Below are positions 1 through 5,742 of a stretch of DNA of 5,853 bases, piece after piece (position 1 is the first letter of the stretch; the number at the start of each line of letters is the position of its first letter). The stretch spans positions 1-5,853 of the forward strand of contig JAMDBH010000033.1 of the NCBI GenBank assembly GCA_023487615.1, read 5' to 3'. The notes below the pieces were generated by a model, which saw only the letters and a list, made by a program, of their open reading frames with translations, searched no databases and was not told where the DNA came from. The stretch comes from Gammaproteobacteria bacterium. Lineage in GTDB: Bacteria > Pseudomonadota > Gammaproteobacteria > SURF-13. The position numbers were made by a program, and so were the translations under genes.

Positions 1-1547
1 TGCACCTGAAGCGCGGCGACAAGATAGATCAGCGCCACATCCTGCGCCGCCTGACCGAGCTGCAATACACGCGCAACGACATCGAACTCGCGCGCGCCAC
101 CTACCGCGTGCGCGGCGAGGTCATAGACATCTATCCGGCCGAATCCGACAGCGAGGCGGTGCGTGTGGAACTGTTCGATGACGAAATCGAATCACTGAGT
201 CATTTCGACCCGCTCACAGGTGAAATCCTGCGCCGCGTACCGCGCCTCACCATTTACCCCAAGTCCCACTATGTCACGCCGCGCGAGATTATGCTCAATG
301 CCGTGGAGCAGATGAAAGCCGACCTGCGTCTCCGCCTCGAAGAACTCTACGCCGCGAACAAACTGGTCGAAGCGCAGCGTCTCGAACAGCGCACGCGCTT
401 CGACATGGAGATGATTATGGAGCTGGGTTACTGCTCCGGCATCGAAAACTACTCGCGTTATCTCTCCGGCCGCGCGCCCGGCGAGCCACCACCGACGTTA
501 CTGAGCTATCTGCCGCCCAATGCGCTGGTGGTGATTGATGAAAGTCACGTCACGATTCCGCAGCTTGGCGGCATGTATAAAGGTGACCGCTCGCGCAAAC
601 AGACGCTGGTGGACTACGGATTTCGCCTGCCGGTCGCGCTCGACAACCGGCCGCTGCGCTTTGATGAGTTTGAACTGCAGCCGTTCCAAACCATTTATGT
701 CTCTGCCACACCGGGCCCCTATGAATTGGAGCACTCCGGCGCGGTGGCCGAGCAAGTAGTACGGCCCACGGGGCTGGTGGATCCCCAGGTTGAAGTACGC
801 CCCGCCACGACCCAAGTGGACGATCTGCTATCGGAGATCCGCAAGCGCGTAGCCATCAACGAGCGCGTGTTGGTGACGACACTCACAAAACGCATGGCCG
901 AAGACCTCACTGAATATTTGGATGAGCACGGCGTAAAGGTGCGTTATCTGCACTCCGACATCGAGACCGTGGAGCGCGTCGAGATCATTCGCGATCTGCG
1001 CCTGGGGACCTTCGACGTGTTGGTCGGTATTAATCTGCTGCGCGAAGGCCTGGACATGCCTGAGGTATCCCTGGTCGCCATCCTGGATGCGGACAAAGAG
1101 GGTTTCCTGCGCTCCGAGCGCTCGCTCATACAGACCATAGGCCGCGCCGCACGCCACATCAATGGCATGGCGATTCTGTATGCAGACAGGATTACCGATT
1201 CCATGCGGCGCGCAATCGGCGAGACCGACCGCCGTCGCATCAAGCAAATCACCTACAACAAACAACACGGCATCACACCGGTAGGTATCCAAAAAGCGGT
1301 TGCCGATATTATGGAAGGTGCACGCAGCGCTCCCGGCGGCGCCAAACATTACGCCAAGGTCGCCGAAGTCACGGCGAACTATGAAGCCCTGTCGCCGGAA
1401 AAGCTGGTGCAGCGGATCAAAAAACTGGAGCAACAGATGTACAAACATGCGCGCGACCTGGAGTTCGAGGAGGCCGCACAACTGCGCGATGAGATAAAAT
1501 TTTTACAAGCACGCCAGCTTGGATTAATTGATAGAAAGGTTGGGTGA
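1..1547 (+). CDS. uvrB: UvrB, excinuclease ABC subunit B (5' end outside window)
   Basis: UvrB is the damage-verifying helicase-like subunit of the UvrABC nucleotide excision repair complex; it is loaded on DNA by UvrA and recruits UvrC for incision. The reading frame is open from the window edge (first full codon at 3) and gives about 514 residues. Full-length UvrB is about 670, so roughly the first 160 residues, including Walker A, lie upstream. Visible parts are the [15 protein letters not shown] segment, the [16 protein letters not shown] block, the motif II box DESH (537-548), the motif III YVSATP, the [13 protein letters not shown] segment, the motif V region [14 protein letters not shown], and motif [10 protein letters not shown] (1131-1154). 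The C-terminal UVR motif (about 1401-1508, [20 protein letters not shown] followed by [12 protein letters not shown]) is the UvrC-binding hairpin. No frameshift or missing key residue is seen. The GTG at 108 is internal, not a start. The gene ends with TGA and looks intact and functional. Confidence 0.98.
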   Translation, partial: HLKRGDKIDQRHILRRLTELQYTRNDIELARATYRVRGEVIDIYPAESDSEAVRVELFDDEIESLSHFDPLTGEILRRVPRLTIYPKSHYVTPREIMLNAVEQMKADLRLRLEELYAANKLVEAQRLEQRTRFDMEMIMELGYCSGIENYSRYLSGRAPGEPPPTLLSYLPPNALVVIDESHVTIPQLGGMYKGDRSRKQTLVDYGFRLPVALDNRPLRFDEFELQPFQTIYVSATPGPYELEHSGAVAEQVVRPTGLVDPQVEVRPATTQVDDLLSEIRKRVAINERVLVTTLTKRMAEDLTEYLDEHGVKVRYLHSDIETVERVEIIRDLRLGTFDVLVGINLLREGLDMPEVSLVAILDADKEGFLRSERSLIQTIGRAARHINGMAILYADRITDSMRRAIGETDRRRIKQITYNKQHGITPVGIQKAVADIMEGARSAPGGAKHYAKVAEVTANYEALSPEKLVQRIKKLEQQMYKHARDLEFEEAAQLRDEIKFLQARQLGLIDRKVG

Positions 1548-1676
1548 ACTTGCAATGAGCCTCTTGGGGATGGAGAGGGAATCCATTGGCAGGAAATTGA
1601 CGAAGGCCTAAGTATAGAGAGGCCGCGGCAGGCAGCGCCTTTACTTGTGTAGCTATTCAGAACATTTATGTCTCTT

Positions 1677-1704
1677 TTGGACGCGTTTTCTGCAAGAATA
1701 GTAC
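1677..1704 (+). promoter_or_regulatory. Possible promoter for the DUF3096 gene
   Basis: A TTGGAC hexamer (1677-1682) is followed after 16 nt by TAGTAC (1699-1704), about 35 nt ahead of the start codon at 1739. The -35 match is fair and the -10 match is weak. The 190-nt gap after uvrB makes a separate promoter plausible, but no alternative was excluded. Confidence 0.25.
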
Positions 1705-1738
1705 CGTCCCTACCTCACCAAATATCAAGGAGATGAAT

Positions 1739-1894
1739 ATGACCATGACTTTAAGCCTCGCCCCGCTGGTTTCACTGATCGCCGGCATACTCATTCTGAT
1801 TGTGCCGCGTCTGCTGAACTACATCGTCGCAATTTATTTGATCGTTATCGGCTTGCTTGGACTGTTCGGCGCGGGCGATTTTCACCTGCGGTAA
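1739..1894 (+). CDS. DUF3096-type small membrane protein (51 aa)
   Basis: This short gene encodes 51 residues, starting MTMTLSLAPLVSLIAGILIL and ending GAGDFHLR. The core LIAGILILIVPRLLNYIVAIYLIVIGLLGLF is typical of the DUF3096 family: tiny bacterial proteins with two hydrophobic stretches (about residues 5-22 and 27-44) separated by a Pro-Arg turn, so it should be a helical hairpin in the inner membrane. The biochemical role of the family is not known to me. The start is well supported by AAGGAG at 1727-1732, six nt before the ATG; a second in-frame ATG two codons later is less well spaced. The gene follows uvrB on the same strand after 191 nt, too far to be assumed cotranscribed. It is intact, and the RAYT element begins about 80 nt downstream. 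Confidence 0.85.
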   Translation: MTMTLSLAPLVSLIAGILILIVPRLLNYIVAIYLIVIGLLGLFGAGDFHLR

Positions 1895-1900
1895 AAGCGC

Positions 1901-1936
1901 GCGCATATCGAAAGCGTGCGTGTTCCCAATATGCGC
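1901..1936. repeat. 8-bp inverted repeat after the DUF3096 gene
   Basis: GCGCATAT (1901-1908) and its exact complement ATATGCGC (1929-1936) flank a 20-nt spacer, starting 7 nt after the DUF3096 stop codon. It could form a hairpin that ends or protects the transcript, but no T-run follows, so it is not a classical intrinsic terminator. Confidence 0.35.
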
Positions 1937-1972
1937 TTAAGGTGCTTGGTCGTGGGCTTTTACACCCTAGAT

Positions 1973-1993
1973 ATAAAGGGACCCACACCTTTA
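1973..1993 (-). repeat. RAYT-associated tip repeat, left end of copy 1
   Basis: The plus strand carries ATAAAGGG then ACCCACACCTTTA; it is the same as the tip at 3914-3934 except for one missing G, one C/G change and the last base. TAAAGG and CCTTTA can pair around an 8-nt loop. Confidence 0.6.
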
Positions 1994-2155
1994 CTAGGCT
2001 AGTATCTCGGCCCGCTGTTTGGCGCAGTACTCCCGCATCCATGCCGGGTAGGCGCGACGATCTTCGTCGCTGAAGAACACATCTTCGCACCGGTTGCCGC
2101 GCTGGGTGATGTGGTGCGCAACGCCGGAGAATACGGTTCGTGCAAGCCGGGGCAT
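1994..2155 (-). pseudogene. RAYT (Y1/IS200-like transposase) N-terminal remnant, copy 1
   Basis: The minus strand from ATG at 2155 reads MPRLARTVFSGVAHHITQRG then NRCEDVFFSDEDRRAYPAWM and REYCAKQRAEILA, then stops at TAG (1994-1996). This is the characteristic N-terminus of REP-associated tyrosine transposases of the Y1_Tnp (IS200-like) type. Complete proteins of this type continue after EILA with YCLMTNHVH, carrying the HUH metal-binding histidines, as copy 2 still shows. Here everything after EILA is gone and the frame runs straight into the tip repeat, so the product would be 53 residues with no catalytic motif. The frame up to the break is intact, so the main defect is one large internal deletion joining the 5' end to the 3' tip. 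It cannot transpose by itself. Confidence 0.87.
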
Positions 2156-2178
2156 GACCGCGGTCTAACACGCGCAAA

Positions 2179-2199
2179 TAACGTGTGCGTCTCCTTTAT
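2179..2199 (+). repeat. RAYT-associated tip repeat, right end of copy 1 (inverted)
   Basis: The plus strand contains CGTGTGCGTCTCCTTTAT; its complement matches the copy-2 tip at 3914-3934 at about 18 of 21 positions. It is inverted relative to the tip at 1973-1993 and lies between the RAYT remnant and the stop codon of the small basic gene. Confidence 0.6.
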
Positions 2200-2209
2200 T
2201 TCCCTTTTG

Positions 2210-2347
2210 CTACTTCTTTTTCTTTTTGGAAAGTCCGGCTTTTGACATTGCTATGGCAATACTTTGCTTTTGAGGACGGCCGGCTTTCATTTCAGTTTTA
2301 ATATTGGACGAAATTACTTTCTTTGACTTACCTTTCTTGAGTGGCAT
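2210..2347 (-). CDS. Small lysine-rich protein of phage/mobile-DNA type (45 aa)
   Basis: The minus strand from ATG at 2347 encodes 45 residues beginning [20 protein letters not shown], continuing [18 protein letters not shown] and ending in a run of lysines. The pattern SKKxISxNIKTEMxAGxPQKQxxAIAxxxA recalls short basic proteins found widely in phage and mobile DNA (DUF6496-like; the family name is from memory and uncertain). Their function is not known to me; the strong positive charge suggests nucleic-acid binding, which is inference. The start is well supported by AGGAG (2355-2359 on the plus strand) seven nt before the ATG. The gene is much richer in A and T than its neighbours, suggesting recent acquisition. 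No catalytic motif or membrane segment is visible. It lies on the minus strand between RAYT copy 1 and the lipoprotein gene, 219 nt from the latter. Confidence 0.75.
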   Translation of the reverse strand: MPLKKGKSKKVISSNIKTEMKAGRPQKQSIAIAMSKAGLSKKKKK

Positions 2348-2465
2348 TTTAATTCTCCTGTGTGAAAAGTCGTTCTTCCATTTTTCCTACGATTGGTTAG
2401 TCCAGAAACAGCCATACCTCCAGCCCATCCTTTTGTTCTTTGCCCCAAGAATGACGATATTACAC

Positions 2466-2485
2466 GTGGGTAACAAGTTACTCAC
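2466..2485. promoter_or_regulatory. Imperfect 20-bp palindrome upstream of the small basic gene
   Basis: GTGGGTAACAAGTTACTCAC is an imperfect dyad: GTAAC and GTTAC flank a central AA, with matching GTG/CAC outer arms. It lies about 120 nt upstream of the start at 2347 and about 80 nt past the lipoprotein stop. It could be an operator, a transcript hairpin or the end of a mobile element; nothing decides between these. The rest of 2348-2566 shows no gene I can support. Confidence 0.3.
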
Positions 2486-2566
2486 CCCATCCCGCTACGG
2501 CACTAGCAGACGAAAATAGCAAGATACAAGACGCGACCCCTTTGCCCATACTGCAGTGTCACCATG

Positions 2567-3079
2567 TCAGTCCCGCCTGCATTCCGGCCGCTTGGGGATC
2601 TCGCTGAAGTCAGACACTTCCCTGCGCGTCACGGGAAACTCATAGGGCTGCTCGCGTGCCTTCAGATACGGCTGAGGGGAGTCCAGATCGTCCTGCGGGG
2701 CGTCCTCGCAAGAGACTGTGACCCGAATGGAACCCTCCGATAGATCGATAATCCGATCGGCGTTCAAGATTCTGCCACAGACGTGCTTGTCCTGAGCACG
2801 TTCCAACACATGCTTGTCCCGATCGCGCGCGCGAAAGATGATGCCAGTGGGCTGCTCGTCATAGGCTAACGTATTGAGGCTACACTGCGGCAAGATGCGG
2901 ACACTCCCCTCCTGGCTGTCGAACCAGAGCGGTCGTGTCGTCTTGTTCCAATAGATCAGATGCTGGCCGACGTTTCCCAGAGAATCCCGCGCCTCCAGGG
3001 CTCCGGAGTACACATAACGATGGGCACACCCCGAGACCATCAAGGCCACCAGCAACAATCCGCGCAGCGTCGCTCCCAT
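2567..3079 (-). CDS. Predicted lipoprotein of unknown function (170 aa)
   Basis: The protein begins MGATLRGLLLVALMVSGCAH: a short positive n-region, a hydrophobic core and a lipobox VSGC with Cys18 as the lipidation site. It should be cut by signal peptidase II and anchored to a membrane facing the periplasm. The residue after Cys is Ala rather than Asp, so outer-membrane sorting by Lol is possible in a Gram-negative cell. The mature part holds a tryptophan-rich stretch (HLIYWNKTTRPLWFDSQEGS, residues 40-59), cysteines 66, 101 and 124, a small internal repeat DKHVLERAQ/DKHVCGRIL (88-105), and a polar, proline-rich tail. I do not recognise the family. The start is supported by GAGGA eight nt upstream. 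It lies 31 nt after the hydrolase stop and is likely cotranscribed with it, so the two may act on the same envelope substrate. It appears intact. Confidence 0.8.
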   Translation of the reverse strand: MGATLRGLLLVALMVSGCAHRYVYSGALEARDSLGNVGQHLIYWNKTTRPLWFDSQEGSVRILPQCSLNTLAYDEQPTGIIFRARDRDKHVLERAQDKHVCGRILNADRIIDLSEGSIRVTVSCEDAPQDDLDSPQPYLKAREQPYEFPVTRREVSDFSEIPKRPECRRD

Positions 3080-3110
3080 AGTCAGAATCCTCGCTCTCGA
3101 ATTGGGTCAA

Positions 3111-3902
3111 TCAACCCAAGAGACTCACCAGGTCATCCCCAAGTCCTGGATGCGCCCAATAGCCGCAATGGGCTGGCAACCAGGCCTTCCCGACGTCCAC
3201 GACCTTGTCCTGAATGATCCAACCGTAGTCGTCGCCCTGCGTCGCGAACCGCTCAGCGATGACATACCCTTCATTCGGTTTTCCGTAGAATGATCCACTC
3301 ACCACGGGATCGGTGCGGTCCCAATAGTTGATCCAGCGGAGGAATTTATCGCCCTCGCCGAGAGATTTCACTCGATTCCGTTTGAACATCCTGAGGCCGA
3401 TCGGTGAGCCGAGCGTAACAAGACCAAGCACCGGCCACGACTTTCTATTACCCCGATCAAAGAGCCCTCGCGTGCCGATCAACTGACTGACCGCATCAAA
3501 GGCATAGATCGTTCCCAGGCTGTGAGCGACCAGATACAGAGGATTCCCTTCTTCATGGATTTTCAGAAGCCGATCCACGAGGCCCTGACGAATCTTCTGC
3601 GCCGTGCTGTCGCCTTTCAAAGCAATCAGAACATCCAAAACGATGTCCAAACTCAAGTCCACCGCCTTTTCTGCAACGATATTATCGTAAAACAGCTTAA
3701 TCACTTGCCGGAGGCGGCGTTGGGCCTGATCGTTAATGTTCTCGTACCGGTACATCTCCGTCTCGAACCGGAGCGGCGCGTTGTTCAGGCGGGTCTTGAT
3801 GAGTTCTTCGATGAGTTGATGCTGGTTCTGGTTGGCATCCGTGCCGGATTGGACGCCGTGAACAACGAGGACACGCTTCGGTTTAGTCGGATCAACCATC
3901 AT
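3111..3902 (-). CDS. Alpha/beta hydrolase (serine lipase/esterase-like), about 263 aa
   Basis: This is a serine hydrolase of the alpha/beta fold. The N-terminal strand VLVVHGVQSG (11-20) holds the His-Gly of the oxyanion region. LYLVAHSLGTIYAFDAV (122-138) is the nucleophile elbow, with Ser128 in the form AHSLG rather than the usual GHSLG. TLGSPIGL (163-170) is the strand typical of PGAP1-like and lipase-like members. The catalytic acid is probably Asp195 or Asp198 (YWDRTDPVV), and the base His245 or His251 near the C-terminus. No signal peptide is seen, so it should be cytoplasmic. The substrate cannot be told from sequence; ester or lipid hydrolysis is the family expectation. Two adjacent ATGs compete: AAGGAG (3907-3912) lies 4 nt from the ATG at 3902 and 7 nt from the ATG at 3899, so translation may start at 3899 (262 aa). 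The ribosome binding site lies just outside the tip of RAYT copy 2. The lipoprotein gene follows after 31 nt. Confidence 0.85.
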   Translation of the reverse strand: MMVDPTKPKRVLVVHGVQSGTDANQNQHQLIEELIKTRLNNAPLRFETEMYRYENINDQAQRRLRQVIKLFYDNIVAEKAVDLSLDIVLDVLIALKGDSTAQKIRQGLVDRLLKIHEEGNPLYLVAHSLGTIYAFDAVSQLIGTRGLFDRGNRKSWPVLGLVTLGSPIGLRMFKRNRVKSLGEGDKFLRWINYWDRTDPVVSGSFYGKPNEGYVIAERFATQGDDYGWIIQDKVVDVGKAWLPAHCGYWAHPGLGDDLVSLLG

Positions 3903-3913
3903 GGTACTCCTTG

Positions 3914-3934
3914 ATAAAGGGGACGCACACCTTT
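3914..3934 (-). repeat. RAYT-associated tip repeat, 3' end of copy 2
   Basis: The plus strand carries ATAAAGGGGACGCACACC then TTT. It nearly matches the tip at 1973-1993 and, inverted, the tip at 2179-2199. It marks the 3' end of RAYT copy 2 and ends 2 nt from the hydrolase ribosome binding site. Confidence 0.6.
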
Positions 3935-4332
3935 CCTAGGCTCCGCTTTCCGCATTCCTCGGCCGTCCTCGCGCTCGGTGCCCAGAGGTAGGTATCATCG
4001 AGAGCGGAGGAGAAAAACCGCCCTTGCCACAGATGCCCTTTCCAGCGTTTGGCGCGATTGATCCGCTGTGCGTACTTCGTGTTCAGAGGCCGAAACATCT
4101 GCTCGGACGCTGTTTGCTCCGGCGGCACCGCCACCACATGAGCGTGGTTGGTCATCAGACAGTAAGCCAGTATCTCGCGCCCCCCTGTTTGGCGTAATAC
4201 TCCCGCATCCATGCCAAGTAGGCGCGACGATCTTCGTCACTGAAGAACACATCCGTTCGCGCCGGTTGCCGCGCCGGGAGATGGGGTGCGCAACGCCAGA
4301 GAATACGGTTCGTGCAAGCTGGGGCATGACCG
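3914..4332 (-). pseudogene. RAYT transposase pseudogene, copy 2 (two frameshifts, 3' deletion)
   Basis: From ATG at 4327 (minus) the frame starts MPQLARTVFSGVAHPISRRG then NRRE, the same N-terminus as copy 1. Compared with copy 1 there are two extra bases near 4252-4256 and two more near 4176-4185, beside a run of six C. Reading across them recovers DVFFSDEDRRAYLAWMREY in a second frame and EILAYCLMTNHAHVVAVP in a third. The HUH histidines (NHAH) are near 4138-4149. Then come RPLNTKYAQRINRAKRWKGH and LWQGRFFSSALDDTYLWA. After this the usual C-terminal part, with the RYxxxNPVRA segment that probably bears the catalytic tyrosine, is missing; the sequence jumps to PSARTAEECGKRSLGKV and the 3' tip. 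Homology to copy 1 stops just upstream of the ATG, at about 4332, with no right tip. It is non-functional. It lies between the Shedu-like gene and the hydrolase. Confidence 0.9.
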
Positions 4333-4345
4333 CTCGATGGAAGGA

Positions 4346-5524
4346 TTAGACCGGCTTTGGAGAAGCATGAGTCAGGCTGAAAAGATTGGCAAGAACATCA
4401 AGCTTTCGGAACAGTTCGTCGTAGGTAATGATCTCGACATCCTTCGAGTTTGAGCGAAATAGCTCAAAGGCTGTGCGCTTCTGCTCGGTGTCAAGTTCCT
4501 TCCTGCCGTTTCCAACGATGACGGCACAGCGCGGGCAGAACGCCTTGAGTTTGTGTTCAGTGCCAGTTGCAATGGTCGCGAGGTTGGCCGGAAGCGTGCG
4601 CCGGTAGTCCAGCGCCTGCATGACCGCACCCACCAGCTCGGGCGACGGCCGATAGGTTGCTCGGTACTTGGGACCTAGCAGTTTGGTTGCAGGCGTCTTG
4701 ATCTCGACAAGGACAGCTTCTTGCGAGGACTCCAACGAGAAGAGGTAGTCGACGAGCTTCGCATTCTGACGATCGATGTTCATGCCACCGACGTAGGCTG
4801 ACTCCTTGATGAATACGACCGGAACCGCAAAGACCTGTGAGATCGCGTAGACATTCTCTCGAAGGGTTCTCTGCCAGAATCCCTCATCATTGTTGGACTG
4901 GTTGTTGTCCCAAGTGCGGAGAATGTCAACGACACGCTTGGCTGACTGCCCCATCCATACCACCTCCTCCAGCTGTTCCTTGAACAGCAGCATGGACCGA
5001 CAGCGCTCGGCACATCCCATCGCCCAGACAGCTTGAAGGAGGTCACCCTGTTCAATGGAGTCTTGAAGGATCGCGATGTACGTACCCATTAGCAGCGCCC
5101 ACCATTCAGCAGTGTCGCGGTTCTCCTTCAACCTGGCGATGATCTCGTTCGCATCGTTCGGATCTTCTAGATCGAGTCCGGAAATGAGCTGTGAGGCGGT
5201 GAGGACTGCATCGCAACGCTCCTTAGCGCGGGTGATCTCTGCACTTATTTCTTCCTTCTTCGTCGGCAGATCTTCGATATGAATCTGCTCTGCAAACCAC
5301 TGTAGTCCGTACCGTGAAAGCTGGCCAGTGCTCTTTAATGGGTTGAGCGAAAGACGGAGCCAATCTTTGGGAATTACGGGTACGTCGCCCTTACGTACCT
5401 GCATGCCAATTCCATGTGCGCCAGGCTCATGGATGCGAAGGGGGCGCCCGCAACCATCGCACGAGCGTATGACATGTGGAACGTCAGGACGCTCGACTAC
5501 GTGTTCGCACTTGGGGCAGGTCAT
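4346..5524 (-). CDS. Shedu-like (SduA/DUF4263) PD-(D/E)XK nuclease with N-terminal zinc ribbon
   Basis: This 392-residue protein is a probable anti-phage nuclease. The C-terminal half (about 213-380) matches the Shedu SduA C-terminal domain (DUF4263): an EGFWQRTLREN entry segment (214-224), an acidic position in KLVDYLF (Asp259), the catalytic VEIKTP (Glu274, Lys276), SPELVGAVMQALDYR (294-308) with Glu296 and Gln303, and the closing AVIVGNG and VEIITYDELFRKL (363-375). These residues fit the PD-(D/E)XK fold. The N-terminus holds two Cys-x-x-Cys pairs (Cys3/Cys6 and Cys22/Cys25), a likely zinc ribbon. Residues 45-210 are mostly helical-looking, with no family I recognise. Shedu N-terminal regions vary and are thought to set the trigger. 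No signal peptide or membrane segment is seen, so it should be cytoplasmic. There is no clear Shine-Dalgarno before the ATG at 5524, which may keep expression low. All expected nuclease residues are present, so it should be active. Confidence 0.85.
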   Translation of the reverse strand: MTCPKCEHVVERPDVPHVIRSCDGCGRPLRIHEPGAHGIGMQVRKGDVPVIPKDWLRLSLNPLKSTGQLSRYGLQWFAEQIHIEDLPTKKEEISAEITRAKERCDAVLTASQLISGLDLEDPNDANEIIARLKENRDTAEWWALLMGTYIAILQDSIEQGDLLQAVWAMGCAERCRSMLLFKEQLEEVVWMGQSAKRVVDILRTWDNNQSNNDEGFWQRTLRENVYAISQVFAVPVVFIKESAYVGGMNIDRQNAKLVDYLFSLESSQEAVLVEIKTPATKLLGPKYRATYRPSPELVGAVMQALDYRRTLPANLATIATGTEHKLKAFCPRCAVIVGNGRKELDTEQKRTAFELFRSNSKDVEIITYDELFRKLDVLANLFSLTHASPKPV

Positions 5525-5582
5525 GGTTGTCGTATTGACGGTCTAACATATATTCGACATCAGTAATAAACTATAATCTGGA

Positions 5583-5611
5583 ATCTTACGCCGTATAACC
5601 TATACTGTCGA
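5583..5611 (-). promoter_or_regulatory. Candidate promoter of the Shedu-like gene
   Basis: On the minus strand, TCGACA (-35; 5606-5611) is followed after exactly 17 nt by TAAGAT (-10; 5583-5588). The start site would be near 5575, giving a leader of about 50 nt. The -35 matches the sigma-70 consensus at five of six positions and the -10 at four. The region is AT-rich, so other -10-like hexamers occur (TATAGT near 5570). An inverted copy of the -35 hexamer, TCGACA on the plus strand, lies at 5554-5559 within the predicted leader. Confidence 0.45.
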
Positions 5612-5701
5612 TTCATATAATGTTTATATAACAACCCTAATCCTAAAAAAACATGGCAAATGTCACAGAAAGCACGGCGACACCAAAAACCCGCCTTAAA
5701 G

Positions 5702-5730
5702 TTGAGTCGGCCAGCCTACTGGGCTAGAAT
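5702..5730 (+). promoter_or_regulatory. Sigma-70-type promoter of tRNA-Val
   Basis: TTGAGT (5702-5707) and TAGAAT (5725-5730) are separated by 17 nt, each matching the consensus at about five of six positions. Transcription should begin near 5737, only a few nucleotides before the tRNA 5' end. It points away from the Shedu-like gene promoter, so the gap is a divergent promoter region. Confidence 0.75.
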
Positions 5731-5742
5731 TAGCACCTCAAC

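Larger units (their letters stand above)
1973..2199 (-). mobile_element. Internally deleted RAYT element, copy 1, with inverted tips
   Basis: This 227-bp unit consists of an N-terminal transposase fragment between two imperfect inverted copies of one tip sequence. The left tip (1973-1993) contains AAAGGGACCCACACC. The right tip (2179-2199), read on the opposite strand, contains AAAGGAGACGCACACG. Each tip can partly fold, in the left one through TAAAGG/CCTTTA. A closely similar tip ends RAYT copy 2 at 3914-3934. Together these make the unit look like a MITE-like or REPIN-like derivative of a RAYT element that kept both ends and lost its middle. No target-site duplication is seen, as expected for Y1-transposase elements. 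The 1973-2199 limits are inferred from the tips and the outer edges are approximate. Confidence 0.65.

Noticed and set aside
828..1481. Long open frame of 217 codons on the minus strand within uvrB
   Set aside because: It lies opposite the highly conserved helicase part of uvrB, has no recognisable motif and no good ribosome binding site; it is a by-product of GC-rich codon use.
1630..1647. Possible terminator hairpin AGGC-AGC-GCCT followed by TTTACTT after uvrB
   Set aside because: The stem is only 4 bp and the T-run is broken, too weak to call.
1845..2177. 110-codon minus-strand open frame across the DUF3096 end and RAYT copy 1
   Set aside because: It is in a different frame from the recognisable transposase N-terminus and its product matches nothing; the real frame starts at 2155.
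2304..2519. 71-codon plus-strand open frame
   Set aside because: It overlaps the better supported small basic gene on the other strand and shows no ribosome binding site or family pattern.
2529..2551. GACGCGACCCCTTTGCCC stretch downstream of the lipoprotein gene, resembling a RAYT tip
   Set aside because: It shares only the CCCCTTT core with the described tips and has no pairing partner here, so I could not support it as a tip.
3522..3914. 130-codon plus-strand open frame opposite the hydrolase
   Set aside because: It mirrors the hydrolase coding sequence; the minus-strand frame has the nucleophile elbow, catalytic candidates and ribosome binding site.
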